From positions 1-64,000 of the forward strand of contig NZ_JAFMOF010000002.1 in assembly GCF_017349075.1 (NCBI RefSeq): 64,000 nucleotides of DNA, written 5' to 3'. The position numbers were made by a program, and so were the translations under genes. The notes below the pieces were generated by a model. The model was not told the DNA's origin, ran no database searches, and was given only the letters and a program-made list of their open reading frames with translations. This DNA is from Streptomyces triculaminicus (lineage in GTDB: Bacteria; Actinomycetota; Actinomycetes; Streptomycetales; Streptomycetaceae). Of this stretch, positions 33,265-42,738 are shown in pieces; position 1 is the stretch's first letter, and each line of letters opens with the position of its first letter.

Positions 33265-36228
33265 GTGGCTGACCGTCTCATCGTCCGTGGCGCTCGCGAG
33301 CACAATCTCAAGAACGTCTCGCTCGACCTCCCGCGTGACTCCCTCATCGTCTTCACCGGGCTCTCGGGGTCGGGCAAGTCGTCGCTCGCGTTCGACACGA
33401 TCTTCGCCGAGGGGCAGCGCCGCTACGTTGAGTCGCTCTCCTCCTACGCACGGCAGTTCCTCGGGCAGATGGACAAGCCCGATGTGGACTTCATCGAGGG
33501 CCTGTCCCCGGCCGTCTCCATCGACCAGAAGTCGACCTCGCGCAACCCGCGCTCCACGGTCGGCACCATCACCGAGGTCTACGACTACCTCCGCCTGCTC
33601 TTCGCCCGGATCGGCAAGCCGCACTGCCCCGAGTGCGCGCGGCCCATCTCCCGCCAGTCGCCGCAGGCCATCGTGGACCGGGTGCTGGAGCTGCCGGAGG
33701 GCAGCCGCTTCCAGGTGCTCTCCCCGCTGGTGCGCGAGCGCAAGGGCGAGTTCGTCGATCTCTTCGCCGACCTCCAGACCAAGGGCTACAGCCGCGCCCG
33801 GGTCGACGGCGAGACCATCCAGCTCACCGACCCGCCGAAGCTGAAGAAGCAGGAGAAGCACACCATCGAGGTGGTCGTCGACCGCCTCACCGTCAAGGAG
33901 AGCGCCAAGCGCCGGCTGACCGACTCCGTCGAGACGGCGCTGGGCCTGTCCGGCGGCATGGTGATCCTCGACTTCGTCGACCTCCCCGAGGACGACCCAG
34001 AGCGTGAGCGGATGTTCTCCGAGCACCTCTACTGCCCGTACGACGACCTGTCCTTCGAGGAGCTCGAGCCGCGCTCGTTCTCCTTCAACTCCCCCTTCGG
34101 CGCCTGCCCCGACTGCACCGGCATCGGCACGCGCATGGAGGTGGACCCCGAGCTGATCGTCCCGGACGAGGACAAGTCCCTCGACGAGGGCGCGATCAGC
34201 CCCTGGTCGCACGGCCACACCAAGGACTACTTCAGCCGCCTGGTCGGGGCGCTCGCCGACGCGCTGGGCTTCCGTACGGACATCCCCTGGGCCGGGCTGC
34301 CCCAGCGGGCCAAGAAGGCCCTGCTCAACGGCCACAAGACGCAGATCGAGGTGCGCTACCGCAACCGCTACGGACGCGAGCGCGCGTACACCACCGCCTT
34401 CGAGGGCGCGGTGCCGTTCGTCAAGCGGCGCCACTCCGAGGCCGAGAGCGACTCCAGCCGTGAGCGCTTCGAGGGCTACATGCGCGAGGTGCACTGCCCG
34501 ACCTGTGAGGGCACGCGCCTGAAGCCGATCGTCCTCGCGGTCACCGTGCAGGGCCGTTCCATCGCGGAGGTCTCCGCGATGTCGATCAGCGACTGCGCCG
34601 ACTTCCTGCGCGACATGAAGCTCACCGGCCGCGAGAAGAAGATCGCCGAGCGGGTGCTGAAGGAGGTCAACGAACGGCTGCGGTTCCTGGTCGACGTCGG
34701 CCTGGACTACCTCTCGCTCAACCGCGCGGCCGGCACGCTCTCCGGCGGCGAGGCCCAGCGCATCCGCCTGGCCACGCAGATCGGTTCCGGCCTGGTGGGC
34801 GTGCTGTACGTCCTCGACGAGCCCTCCATCGGCCTGCACCAGCGCGACAACCACCGTCTCATCGAGACCCTCGTCCGCCTGCGCGACATGGGCAACACCC
34901 TCATCGTCGTCGAGCACGACGAGGACACGATCAAGGTCGCCGACTGGGTCGTCGACATCGGCCCCGGCGCCGGCGAGCACGGCGGCAAGGTCGTCCACAG
35001 CGGTCCCCTCAAGGAGCTGCTGAGCAGTGAGGCCTCGATGACCGGGCAGTACCTGTCCGGCAAGCGGTCCATCGCCACGCCGGACGTACGCCGCCCCGTG
35101 GACCCCACGCGCCGGCTGACCGTGCGCGGCGCCCGGGAGAACAACCTGCGCGATATCGACGTCTCCTTCCCGCTCGGGGTGCTCACCGCCGTCACGGGCG
35201 TCTCGGGTTCGGGCAAGTCGACGCTGGTCAACGACATCCTCTACACCCACCTGGCGCGCGAGCTCAACGCCGCGCGGGCGGTGCCCGGCCGGCACACGCG
35301 CGTGGACGGCGACGAGCTGGTCGACAAGGTCGTGCACGTCGACCAGTCGCCCATCGGCCGTACGCCGCGCTCCAACCCGGCCACGTACACCGGCGTCTTC
35401 GACCACGTCCGCAAGCTCTTCGCCGAGACGATGGAGGCGAAGGTCCGGGGTTACCTGCCCGGCCGCTTCTCCTTCAACGTCAAGGGCGGCCGCTGCGAGA
35501 ACTGCTCCGGCGACGGCACCATCAAGATCGAGATGAACTTCCTGCCGGACGTGTACGTGCCGTGCGAGGTCTGCCACGGTGCGCGCTACAACCGGGAGAC
35601 CCTGGAGGTCCACTACAAGGGCAAGTCCATCGCCGAGGTGCTGGACATGCCGATCGAGGAGGCGCTCGCCTTCTTCGAGGCCGTGCCGACGATCGCACGC
35701 CACCTGCGCACGCTCCACGAGGTGGGCCTGGGCTACGTCCGGCTCGGACAGTCCGCGCCGACCCTCTCCGGCGGCGAGGCGCAGCGGGTGAAGCTCGCGA
35801 GCGAGCTGCAGAAGCGGTCCACCGGACGCACGGTCTACGTCCTCGACGAGCCGACGACCGGCCTGCACTTCGAGGACATCAGCAAGCTGATCACCGTGCT
35901 GTCGGGGCTGGTCGACAAGGGCAACACCGTGATCGTCATCGAGCACAACCTCGATGTGATCAAGACCGCCGACTGGGTCGTCGACATGGGCCCCGAGGGC
36001 GGCTCGGGCGGTGGCCTCGTGGTCGCCGAGGGCACGCCGGAGGAGGTCGCGTCGGTTCCGGCCAGCCACACCGGCAAGTTCCTGCGGGACATCCTGGGCG
36101 AGCGCGTCAGCGACGCGCCGTCGGTGCCGGCGACGCGGAAGGCGGCCAAGAAGGCGCCGGCGAAGAAGGCCGCGGCCAAGAAGACCGCCGCCAAGAAGAC
36201 GACGGCGGCGCGGGCGCCCCGGGCGTAG
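33265..36228 (+). CDS. uvrA: Excinuclease ABC subunit UvrA
   Basis: Damage-sensing ABC-type ATPase of nucleotide excision repair, 987 residues. Walker A sites: [18 protein letters not shown] (~res 30-47) and [18 protein letters not shown] (~650). ABC signatures: [20 protein letters not shown] and [18 protein letters not shown]. Zinc modules: [16 protein letters not shown] and CENCSGDG...CEVCHG. The C-terminus ends in a Lys/Ala repeat tail ([20 protein letters not shown]) resembling histone H1-like tails, absent from E. coli UvrA but common in Streptomyces. GTG at 33265 chosen because family alignment begins [17 protein letters not shown]. The longer in-frame start overlaps the promoter. Confidence 0.97.
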   Translation: MADRLIVRGAREHNLKNVSLDLPRDSLIVFTGLSGSGKSSLAFDTIFAEGQRRYVESLSSYARQFLGQMDKPDVDFIEGLSPAVSIDQKSTSRNPRSTVGTITEVYDYLRLLFARIGKPHCPECARPISRQSPQAIVDRVLELPEGSRFQVLSPLVRERKGEFVDLFADLQTKGYSRARVDGETIQLTDPPKLKKQEKHTIEVVVDRLTVKESAKRRLTDSVETALGLSGGMVILDFVDLPEDDPERERMFSEHLYCPYDDLSFEELEPRSFSFNSPFGACPDCTGIGTRMEVDPELIVPDEDKSLDEGAISPWSHGHTKDYFSRLVGALADALGFRTDIPWAGLPQRAKKALLNGHKTQIEVRYRNRYGRERAYTTAFEGAVPFVKRRHSEAESDSSRERFEGYMREVHCPTCEGTRLKPIVLAVTVQGRSIAEVSAMSISDCADFLRDMKLTGREKKIAERVLKEVNERLRFLVDVGLDYLSLNRAAGTLSGGEAQRIRLATQIGSGLVGVLYVLDEPSIGLHQRDNHRLIETLVRLRDMGNTLIVVEHDEDTIKVADWVVDIGPGAGEHGGKVVHSGPLKELLSSEASMTGQYLSGKRSIATPDVRRPVDPTRRLTVRGARENNLRDIDVSFPLGVLTAVTGVSGSGKSTLVNDILYTHLARELNAARAVPGRHTRVDGDELVDKVVHVDQSPIGRTPRSNPATYTGVFDHVRKLFAETMEAKVRGYLPGRFSFNVKGGRCENCSGDGTIKIEMNFLPDVYVPCEVCHGARYNRETLEVHYKGKSIAEVLDMPIEEALAFFEAVPTIARHLRTLHEVGLGYVRLGQSAPTLSGGEAQRVKLASELQKRSTGRTVYVLDEPTTGLHFEDISKLITVLSGLVDKGNTVIVIEHNLDVIKTADWVVDMGPEGGSGGGLVVAEGTPEEVASVPASHTGKFLRDILGERVSDAPSVPATRKAAKKAPAKKAAAKKTAAKKTTAARAPRA

Positions 36229-36345
36229 CGGGGACTCCCGGGTCCGGGGCGTAGCGGGGACCCGGCGTCCCGGCCCGTCCTGACCCGGGATCCAGGCCCG
36301 TCCGGCTCGGGTCCCGGCCCGGCTCGGATCCGGGCCCGTCCGGCT
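36221..36345. repeat. Degenerate GC repeats at the uvrA 3' end
   Basis: GGGCGTAGCGGGGAC occurs at 36221-36235 (containing the uvrA stop) and again at 36247-36261. GGCCCGTCC occurs three times between 36273 and 36341. Tandem slippage-type repeats filling the short convergent gap. They can fold into several GC hairpins that may act as a bidirectional terminator. Confidence 0.5.
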
Positions 36346-37264
36346 ACGACGGCGCCAGCTCCGCCGCGTACGGCGGTTCCGCGCCGGTCCGGGCGCAGGT
36401 CAGGGCCGCCGCGCGGGCGGCGAAGGACAGGATGGCGGTCCAGGCCGCCGCGTCCAGGTCGGCGAGCCCGGCGGGGGAGAGCGCGCCCGCCGCCGCCAGG
36501 CGGTGCAGCAGCGCCGCGTTCACGGTGTCGCCCGCGCCGATGGTGTCCCTCACCTCGACCCGCTCGGCCGGGACGGCGTACGTACGGCCGTCGCGGGTGT
36601 GGACGGACATCCCCTCGCCGCCCCGGGTGACCACGACCGCTTCCGGGCCCCGGGCCGCCCAGTCGGCGGGGGAGCCGCCCAGCCACTCGGCGTCCTCGGC
36701 GGACAGCTTCAGCAGGCGCACGTCCGGCAGCCAGGAGCGGAAGCGCTCGCGGTAGGCGGCGGCGTCCGGGATGACGCCGGGCCGGACGTTGGGGTCGAGC
36801 AGGATGAAGACCCCGCGCCGGGCCTCCCGCCGCAGCAGCGCCTCGTAGGCGCTCGCGCCGGGCTCCAGGGCCAGCGAGCACGTCCCCAGGCACAGGGCGA
36901 GCGTCTCGTCCGGCAGCGGGCCCGGCAGCGCGAAGAGACGGTCCGCCGTGCCGCCCGCATAGAAGCCGTAGCCCGCCGAGCCGTCCGCTCCGACGGCCGC
37001 CACCGCGAGCGTCGTCGGCTCCGGGCCGCGCTGGACGAGCGAGAGGTCCACGCCCGCGGCCCGAAGCCCGTCCAGCAGCGCCTCCCCGAAGCCGTCCGTG
37101 GACACGCGGGAGCAGAAGGCGGCCGGCGTGCCCAGCCGCCCCAGCGCCACGGCGGTGTTGTACGGGCCGCCGCCGCGCCGGGGCAGCAGCGCCGGCAGGC
37201 CGTCGTCGCCTCCGGGGCCGCCGGGGACGAGATCGATCAGCGCTTCACCGGCTACGACGATCAC
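36344..37264 (-). CDS. PfkB family carbohydrate kinase (fructokinase-like)
   Basis: 306 residues, ribokinase fold. N-terminal IVVAGEALIDLVPGG, the Gly-rich sugar-binding stretch RRGGGPYNTAVALGRLGTPA, and the C-terminal PfkB signature DTIGAGDTVNAALLHRLAAA with the catalytic Asp and anion hole. Overall it looks most like fructokinases of actinobacteria, but ribo-, gluco- or other sugar specificity cannot be excluded. GTG at 37264 preceded by GAGAGGA. Divergent from the Rieske gene, convergent with uvrA. No adjacent sugar transporter. Confidence 0.88.
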   Translation of the reverse strand: MIVVAGEALIDLVPGGPGGDDGLPALLPRRGGGPYNTAVALGRLGTPAAFCSRVSTDGFGEALLDGLRAAGVDLSLVQRGPEPTTLAVAAVGADGSAGYGFYAGGTADRLFALPGPLPDETLALCLGTCSLALEPGASAYEALLRREARRGVFILLDPNVRPGVIPDAAAYRERFRSWLPDVRLLKLSAEDAEWLGGSPADWAARGPEAVVVTRGGEGMSVHTRDGRTYAVPAERVEVRDTIGAGDTVNAALLHRLAAAGALSPAGLADLDAAAWTAILSFAARAAALTCARTGAEPPYAAELAPS

Positions 37265-37395
37265 TGGGGGGAGTCCTCTCGGGTCGGCGGAGCGAATGCT
37301 CCCGGTATTGTCACCACGTCGTGCCATCGCGTCCCGGCGCCGCGTCCCGTCGCACCGGGGCCGCCCGGATGCCCGTCTCCCCGTTGGAGCCCGCC

Positions 37396-37833
37396 ATGTC
37401 CTCCCCCGCTGTTCCGGCCGTTCCCTCGGCGTCTCGCCGCACCGTGCTGCGCGGCGCCGCCCTGGCCGGGGCCGCCGGGCTGTGCGCGAGCGCCTGCACC
37501 GGCGGCAAGGAGGGCGGCTCGGCCACGCCCACGGCTCCGGTCGACCTCGGGGCCAAGGGCGAGGTCCCGGTCGGCGGGGCCCGGCTCTACCGCGAGCAGA
37601 AGCTGGTCGTCGCACAGACCGCCGAGGGGGAGTACAAGGCGTTCAGCGCCGTGTGCACCCACGCCGGCTGCGTGGTCGACAAGGTTGAGGACGGCAAGGT
37701 CACGTGCCCCTGCCACGGCAGCGTGTTCGACGCCGCCACCGGCAAGGTCCTCCAGGGCCCGGCCGGCGCCCCGCTGCCGTCCGTGCCCGTCAAGGCCGAC
37801 GGCGGAAAGCTGATCGCCGGCCCCGCGGCCTGA
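37396..37833 (+). CDS. Exported Rieske [2Fe-2S] protein
   Basis: 145 residues from the ATG at 37396 (GGAG 7 nt upstream). The N-terminus has a twin-arginine signal (SRRTVLRGAALAGAAG) ending in a lipobox-like CASAC, so it may be a Tat-exported lipoprotein. Rieske cluster ligands: CTHAGCVV (Cys ~87, His ~89) and CPCHGSVFD (Cys ~104, His ~107). This small ferredoxin-type Rieske domain is common in Streptomyces as a stand-alone exported protein; redox partners unknown. In-frame GTG and ATG codons at 37321 and 37369 exist but lack the signal-peptide logic. Confidence 0.85.
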   Translation: MSSPAVPAVPSASRRTVLRGAALAGAAGLCASACTGGKEGGSATPTAPVDLGAKGEVPVGGARLYREQKLVVAQTAEGEYKAFSAVCTHAGCVVDKVEDGKVTCPCHGSVFDAATGKVLQGPAGAPLPSVPVKADGGKLIAGPAA

Positions 37834-37874
37834 CCCGCCCGGGTAGACGCGTCGAAGGGCGGTCGGCGGCACGC

Positions 37875-38816
37875 TCAGCACCAGTCCCACGCGATACCCA
37901 GGATGCCCGGCCGTACCCCCTGTTCCACCAGGTGCACGCCCCGGTGCCGCCCCGACAGGGTCAGCTCCTGCTGCCCGTGCCGGGGCGCGCCCGCCGCGCT
38001 CTGGGCGAAGCGGCGGCAGCGCACGGGCAGGGCGTCGTCGTCGAAGCGGACCTGCAGCACGTACTGCCCGCCCGCGAAGCTGAAGCCCCGGACGTACTCG
38101 CCGCTGACGCCGCCCGTGCCGTCGTCGAAGCCGTAGCCGAAGACGTATGTCTCGCCGGTGCGCAGCCGGGTGTCGAAGAGCAGCTCGGCCACCAGCACCC
38201 CGGACGCCGTGTGCCACCGCACGCGCCCCACCCGGCAGTTCTCTCCCGCCCGTACGGTCACCCGCCCCGGATCGCAGCCGGGGTCGCCGTGGTGGATGGC
38301 CACATAGCGGTCCACCCCGTCGCGGTGCGCCCGCACCACGTGGTGGGAGGAGCGCTCGCGCATCTCCCGGCGGGGGCCGATGAAGACCCGCTCGAGCTGG
38401 CAGACGGTGTGCAGCCCGCCGTCGGCCGGCGACTCCAGCTCGCCCAGCAGCCGTTCCACGGCACCCGCCTCCTCGACCAGGGTGCGGTACGAGCGGGCGG
38501 CCGGGCGGTCCGGGCGGGGAGGGACCGGCGCGTCGGAGAGTAACCGGGTCAGGGCCTGCGCGGGCAGGTCGAGCACCTCCTCCAGCATCCGCACCGCCCG
38601 CAGGGACTCCGCCCGCCGGGGCCGCCGGACGCCCTGCTGCCAGTAACTCAGGCTCGTCACCCCGACCTTGACCCCGCGTTGCGCCAGCCGATGCTGGACC
38701 CGGTGCAGGGCCAGCCCGCGCGCCGTAAGGGCCGTGCGCAGGGCCAGGTGGAAGGGGCCCGTGCGCAGCGCCCGGGCCAGTTCGGCCTCGGCAGCGCCGA
38801 TGCTGCTGCGTGCCAT
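37875..38816 (-). CDS. XRE/HTH-type transcriptional regulator
   Basis: 313 residues. The N-terminal ~90 residues read as a helix-turn-helix domain (FHLALRTALTARGLALHRVQ, VKVGVTSLSYWQQGVRRPRR, LEEVLDLPAQALTRLL). The remainder is a beta-rich domain with HHVVRAHRDGVDRYVAIHHG, ETYVFGYGFDDGTGGVSGEY, typical of an uncharacterised Streptomyces regulator group. The ATG at 38816 is chosen over upstream codons because AAGGAG lies 8 nt before it. Palindromic half-sites just upstream (38832-38849) suggest autoregulation. Divergent from the exported protease gene, the likely target. Confidence 0.8.
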   Translation of the reverse strand: MARSSIGAAEAELARALRTGPFHLALRTALTARGLALHRVQHRLAQRGVKVGVTSLSYWQQGVRRPRRAESLRAVRMLEEVLDLPAQALTRLLSDAPVPPRPDRPAARSYRTLVEEAGAVERLLGELESPADGGLHTVCQLERVFIGPRREMRERSSHHVVRAHRDGVDRYVAIHHGDPGCDPGRVTVRAGENCRVGRVRWHTASGVLVAELLFDTRLRTGETYVFGYGFDDGTGGVSGEYVRGFSFAGGQYVLQVRFDDDALPVRCRRFAQSAAGAPRHGQQELTLSGRHRGVHLVEQGVRPGILGIAWDWC

Positions 38817-38831
38817 CCGCTCGCTCCTTGC

Positions 38832-38849
38832 GTGAATGTGAATATTCAC
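38832..38849. promoter_or_regulatory. Half-site array GTGAAT-GTGAAT-ATTCAC upstream of the XRE gene
   Basis: GTGAAT at 38832 and 38838, ATTCAC at 38844; the last two form the perfect 12-bp palindrome GTGAATATTCAC. It lies 16-33 bp before the regulator ATG. Strong candidate operator for the XRE protein itself. Confidence 0.6.
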
Positions 38850-38910
38850 GAACGGTGGTCGGGGCCCCGGTGACCAGGTGTGCCGCATTCCTCTTGGACG
38901 GGCACCGCTT

Positions 38911-38937
38911 GTTCACATCCGATTCGATCCGTTCACA
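38911..38937. promoter_or_regulatory. Direct repeat GTTCACA x2 between regulator and protease genes
   Basis: GTTCACA at 38911-38917 and 38931-38937, 20 bp apart, matching the RTTCAC half-site of the nearby palindrome. About 120-145 bp upstream of the protease ATG, so probably binding sites for the same regulator. Confidence 0.45.
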
Positions 38938-39054
38938 GCGTGCTCTCACGCCGTATTGAAGCTGGTTGACCAGTCCTCGACAACACCCGATGCTCCTCAC
39001 ACGCGTCCGGACGCGCTCCTCCACCACAACCCCCCAACGGCGAGGAACGCGAAA

Positions 39055-39678
39055 ATGACCCGTGCTCCGGCATCGGCACATACTGGAAAGACCCGCATAC
39101 GCGGCAGACGGCTGTCCCTCGCGGCACTTGTCGCCTCCGTCCTGCTCTCCGTCCCCACCACGGCGAGCGCGACCACCGGCGAACAGGCGCCCCTGCGTGC
39201 GGCCAAGAGGCTCGACATCACCATGCAGGCCCAGCAGAAGAACAATTGGTGCTGGGCCGCGTCCGGAAACACCATCGCGACCTGGTTCGGCCGCAATTAC
39301 AGCCAGAACCAGTTCTGCAATGCCGCCTTCAACCGCCAGCAGGGCACCACGTGCCCCAACAACCAGGCCACGCTCGGCAATGTGCAGAACGCTCTCGACT
39401 GGGCCGGCATCAACGCCGGTTCGTATGTGAGCGGCTGGCTGCGCTACCCCACCGTGCAGAGTGAAATCAACGCGGGCCGCCCGGTCGAGACCCGCATCCA
39501 GTGGTCCTCCGGCGGCGGCCATATGCACGTCCTCTACGGGTACGACGACGCGGACAGCATGGTCTACTGGGGCGATCCATGGCCCTCCAGCAACCGCTAC
39601 AACTGGGCGTCGCACAGCTGGTACGTCAACAACGACCAGTTCTCCTGGACCCACTCGCTCTACCGGATCGGAGCGTGA
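39055..39678 (+). CDS. Secreted papain-like (C39-type) cysteine protease
   Basis: 207 residues. N-terminal signal peptide with Arg-rich start ([20 protein letters not shown], cleavage near ASA). Catalytic Cys in [19 protein letters not shown] (Cys ~65), catalytic His in [20 protein letters not shown] (~156-158), then Asp/Asn in GDPW. This is the papain-like cysteine protease family pattern (Peptidase_C39_2-like). It is not part of an ABC exporter. ATG at 39055 follows CGAGGAACGCG. Immediately followed (5 bp) by another exported-protein gene, so the two probably form an operon controlled by the divergent XRE regulator. Confidence 0.88.
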   Translation: MTRAPASAHTGKTRIRGRRLSLAALVASVLLSVPTTASATTGEQAPLRAAKRLDITMQAQQKNNWCWAASGNTIATWFGRNYSQNQFCNAAFNRQQGTTCPNNQATLGNVQNALDWAGINAGSYVSGWLRYPTVQSEINAGRPVETRIQWSSGGGHMHVLYGYDDADSMVYWGDPWPSSNRYNWASHSWYVNNDQFSWTHSLYRIGA

Positions 39679-39683
39679 GGGCG

Positions 39684-40549
39684 ATGACCGACCGCAGGCC
39701 CCTCCACTCCCGCCGCGACGCCTCCCGCGCGGCCGCCGCGGGCGCCCTCACCCTCGCCCTGCTCGGCCTCGCGCCCCTCGCGCACGCCGCCCCGCCCCCG
39801 GCGGCCCCGCGCCCCCGCCGGCCGCGGGCGTCGCCGCCGCGCACGAGGCGGCCTCCGCCCCCTCGACGCTCGAGACGCTCTCCCGCTTCTTCGCCCGCGA
39901 CGGCGCCGTCGCCAGGAGTGCGGCCCACCCGCGGATCGAGGGCGCCACGGTGCCCGTCTACACCCTCTCGCCGGCGTTCGTGGCGGGCGGCCACGACGCC
40001 GCGATCGCGCAGCTCGACTTCCTCGCCAGCGCGGCGGTCTCGGCCGACGGCCAGAAGGCCTCGGTGTGGACCGTGCGCACCAAGGACGCCTGGAAGGTGG
40101 TCAACATCGCCACCGGCGACGACGAGACGCGCTACGCAGCCGAGGGCGCCCACCGGCTCACCGGCGGCACCGTCTTCCGCGAGCCCCAGATCAACGCCTG
40201 GTACGTGCAGCGCGGCGACCGGGTGCTCCCGCTCGACGAGGACGCGGTCCGTGCGATCGGGGACAAGGGCACCACCGTCGACGCCTACCGCGACCGGGTG
40301 CGGAAGGCCTACGGCGACAAGCTGCCGGGTTCGGCCTACGCGAAGAAGGGCATGGCCGGCGGCTTCGGCGAGAACGCCGCGGCGGCCGGGTCCGGTGCGG
40401 CGGGCTCCGGCGCGGACCGGCCGGCGACCGCGGCGCCGGAGGGCGACGGCGGCCCGCCGGTCACGGCCACCGCCGCGAAGGCCGCGGGCGCGGCCGCCCT
40501 GGGCCTGGGCCTGTCGGTCGTGGCCGCCCGCAGGCTCCGGCGGCGCTGA
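39684..40549 (+). pseudogene. Exported protein with C-terminal membrane anchor, frameshifted, partner of the protease
   Basis: The ATG at 39684 gives a clear signal peptide ([20 protein letters not shown]). The frame then turns into Arg/Pro nonsense, while a +1 frame resumes at [20 protein letters not shown] and continues to a stop at 40549. One missing C in the C-runs around 39791-39816 would restore it, giving ~288 residues. The mature domain includes [52 protein letters not shown], and ends with a membrane helix and RRLRRR, a sortase-independent anchor layout. No family recognised. Its position suggests it works with the protease, for example as its substrate, inhibitor or surface anchor. 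Confidence 0.72.
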
Positions 40550-40631
40550 CCTCCGAGGGCGCCCTCCGGACCCGGGACCACGGGCCCGGAGGGCGCCCTC
40601 GCCCCGTCCCGCGCCCGGCTGGGCGATGGTG

Positions 40632-40654
40632 TTGTCACTGCCCGCAAGTAGGGT
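40632..40654 (+). promoter_or_regulatory. PafBC-type DNA-damage promoter of uvrC
   Basis: TTGTCACTG (40632-40640), 8 nt, TAGGGT (40649-40654); one mismatch (C for G at position 7). The -10 ends 7 nt before the uvrC ATG at 40662, implying a leaderless transcript. Confidence 0.78.
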
Positions 40655-40661
40655 GTGTGAC

Positions 40662-42644
40662 ATGGCCGACCCCAGCAGCTACCGACCCAAGCCGGGACAG
40701 ATCCCCGACTCGCCGGGGGTCTACAGATTCCGGGACGAGCACGGCCGCGTGATCTACGTCGGGAAGGCGAAGAGCCTGCGCCAGCGGCTCTCCTCGTACT
40801 TCCAGGACCTCGCCGGCCTGCACCCGCGCACCCGCACCATGGTCACCACGGCCGCCTCCGTGGAGTGGACCGTGGTCTCCACCGAGGTCGAGGCCCTGCA
40901 GCTGGAGTACTCCTGGATCAAGGAGTACGACCCGCGCTTCAACGTGAAGTACCGCGACGACAAGAGCTACCCCTCGCTCGCCGTCACGCTGAACGAGGAA
41001 TTCCCCCGCGTCCAGGTCATGCGCGGCCCCAAGAAGAAGGGCGTGCGCTACTTCGGCCCGTACGCCCACGCCTGGGCCATCCGCGAGACCGTCGACCTGA
41101 TGCTGCGCGTCTTTCCCGTACGGACCTGCTCGGCCGGGGTGTTCAAGCGCTCCGCCCAGATCGGCCGGCCCTGCCTGCTGGGGTACATCGGCAAGTGCTC
41201 CGCGCCCTGCGTCGGCCGCGTCAGCGCCGAGGAGCACCGCGAACTGGCCGAAGAGTTCTGCGACTTCATGGCCGGCCGTACCGGTGCGTACATCCGGCGT
41301 TTGGAACAGCGGATGCAGGATGCGGCCGAGGAGATGGAATACGAGAAGGCCGCCCGGCTGCGCGACGACATAGAGGCGCTCCGGCGCGCCATGGAGAAGA
41401 ACGCCGTCGTGCTCGCCGACGCCACCGACGCCGACCTGATCGCGGTCGCCGAGGACGAACTCGAAGCCGCCGTGCAGATCTTCCACGTCCGCGGCGGCCG
41501 GGTGCGCGGCCAGCGCGGCTGGGTCACCGACAAGGTCGAGGCGGTCGACACCGCCGGCCTCGTCGAGCACGCCCTGCAGCAGCTCTACGGCGAGGAGAGC
41601 GGCGACGCGGTCCCCAAGGAGGTCCTGGTCCCGGCCCTGCCGGAGCCCGTGGAGCCCGTCGCCCAGTGGCTGGGCGAGCGCCGCGGCGCCCGCGTCGACC
41701 TGCGGATCCCCCAGCGCGGCGACAAGAAGGACCTGATGGCGACGGTCCAGCGCAACGCCCAGCAGGCCCTCGTCCTGCACAAGACCAAGCGCGCCTCCGA
41801 CCTGACCACCCGCTCCCGCGCCCTGGAGGAGATCGCCGAGGCGCTCGGCCTGGACTCCGCGCCGCTGCGCGTGGAGTGCTTCGACATCTCCCACCTGCAG
41901 GGGCAGGACGTGGTGGCGTCCATGGTCGTCTTCGAGGACGGCCTGGCCCGCAAGAGCGAGTACCGCCGCTTCCAGATCAAGGGCTTCGAGGGGCAGGACG
42001 ACGTCCGCTCCATGCACGAGGTCGTCTCCCGGCGCTTCCGCCGCTATCTGCGGGAGAAGATGAAGACGGGGGAGTGGGCCGAGGAGGCCCCCGGCGGCGA
42101 GATCGAGGATCCGCTGCCGGAGGACGACGGAAAGCCCAAGCGCTTCGCCTACCCCCCGCAGCTCGTGGTCGTCGACGGCGGTCAGCCGCAGGTCGCCGCC
42201 GCCCAGCGGGCCCTGGACGAGCTCGGGATCACCGACGTGGCCGTCTGCGGCCTCGCCAAGCGGCTGGAGGAGGTCTGGCTGCCCGGCGAGGACGACCCCG
42301 TGGTCCTGCCGCGCACCAGCGAGGGCCTCTACCTCCTGCAGCGCGTCCGCGACGAGGCGCACCGCTTCGCCATCTCCTACCAGCGCAGCAAGCGGACCAA
42401 GACCCTGCGCGCGGGCCCGCTGGACGCGGTCCCGGGCCTCGGCGAGACCCGCAGGCAGGCGCTGCTCAAGCACTTCGGCTCGCTCAAGCGGCTGCGGGCC
42501 GCCACGGTCGAGCAGATCTGCGAGACGCCCGGCATCGGCCGCAAGACCGCCGAGACGATCGCCGCGGCGCTGGCCGGGGCGGCGCCGCCCGCGCCGGCTG
42601 TCAACATGGCCACGGGCGAGATCATGGACGACGCGGAGGAATGA
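40662..42644 (+). CDS. uvrC: Excinuclease ABC subunit UvrC
   Basis: Dual-incision nuclease of nucleotide excision repair, 660 residues. N-terminal GIY-YIG domain ([20 protein letters not shown]; 3' incision), Cys-containing segment ([15 protein letters not shown]), UVR domain binding UvrB ([20 protein letters not shown]), C-terminal RNase H-like endonuclease with catalytic Asp region [20 protein letters not shown], and two HhH motifs ([40 protein letters not shown]). ATG at 40662 has no Shine-Dalgarno and directly follows the damage promoter. rapZ follows after ~95 bp, so damage-induced read-through into rapZ-yvcK-whiA is possible. Confidence 0.97.
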   Translation: MADPSSYRPKPGQIPDSPGVYRFRDEHGRVIYVGKAKSLRQRLSSYFQDLAGLHPRTRTMVTTAASVEWTVVSTEVEALQLEYSWIKEYDPRFNVKYRDDKSYPSLAVTLNEEFPRVQVMRGPKKKGVRYFGPYAHAWAIRETVDLMLRVFPVRTCSAGVFKRSAQIGRPCLLGYIGKCSAPCVGRVSAEEHRELAEEFCDFMAGRTGAYIRRLEQRMQDAAEEMEYEKAARLRDDIEALRRAMEKNAVVLADATDADLIAVAEDELEAAVQIFHVRGGRVRGQRGWVTDKVEAVDTAGLVEHALQQLYGEESGDAVPKEVLVPALPEPVEPVAQWLGERRGARVDLRIPQRGDKKDLMATVQRNAQQALVLHKTKRASDLTTRSRALEEIAEALGLDSAPLRVECFDISHLQGQDVVASMVVFEDGLARKSEYRRFQIKGFEGQDDVRSMHEVVSRRFRRYLREKMKTGEWAEEAPGGEIEDPLPEDDGKPKRFAYPPQLVVVDGGQPQVAAAQRALDELGITDVAVCGLAKRLEEVWLPGEDDPVVLPRTSEGLYLLQRVRDEAHRFAISYQRSKRTKTLRAGPLDAVPGLGETRRQALLKHFGSLKRLRAATVEQICETPGIGRKTAETIAAALAGAAPPAPAVNMATGEIMDDAEE

Positions 42645-42738
42645 TGGACCTGGCCGGACAGGACCCGGGCCCGCGGAAGCCGCAGTATGGAAGACGGGAC
42701 GGCGCCCGTGGCGCCGTCGGCAGAACGGGGGAACGCAC

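Noticed and set aside
33244..36069. 941-codon minus-strand frame opposite uvrA
   Set aside because: Antisense shadow; Val/Asp/Leu-rich composition, no recognisable domain.
37314..37336. TTGTCACCA upstream of the Rieske gene as a sixth damage promoter
   Set aside because: Only the first five to six bases match and the -10 position reads CATCGC.
39501..42644. Long frame apparently fusing an exported protein with UvrC
   Set aside because: The part before 40662 is a GC-rich shadow frame; UvrC similarity begins exactly at the ATG after the damage promoter.
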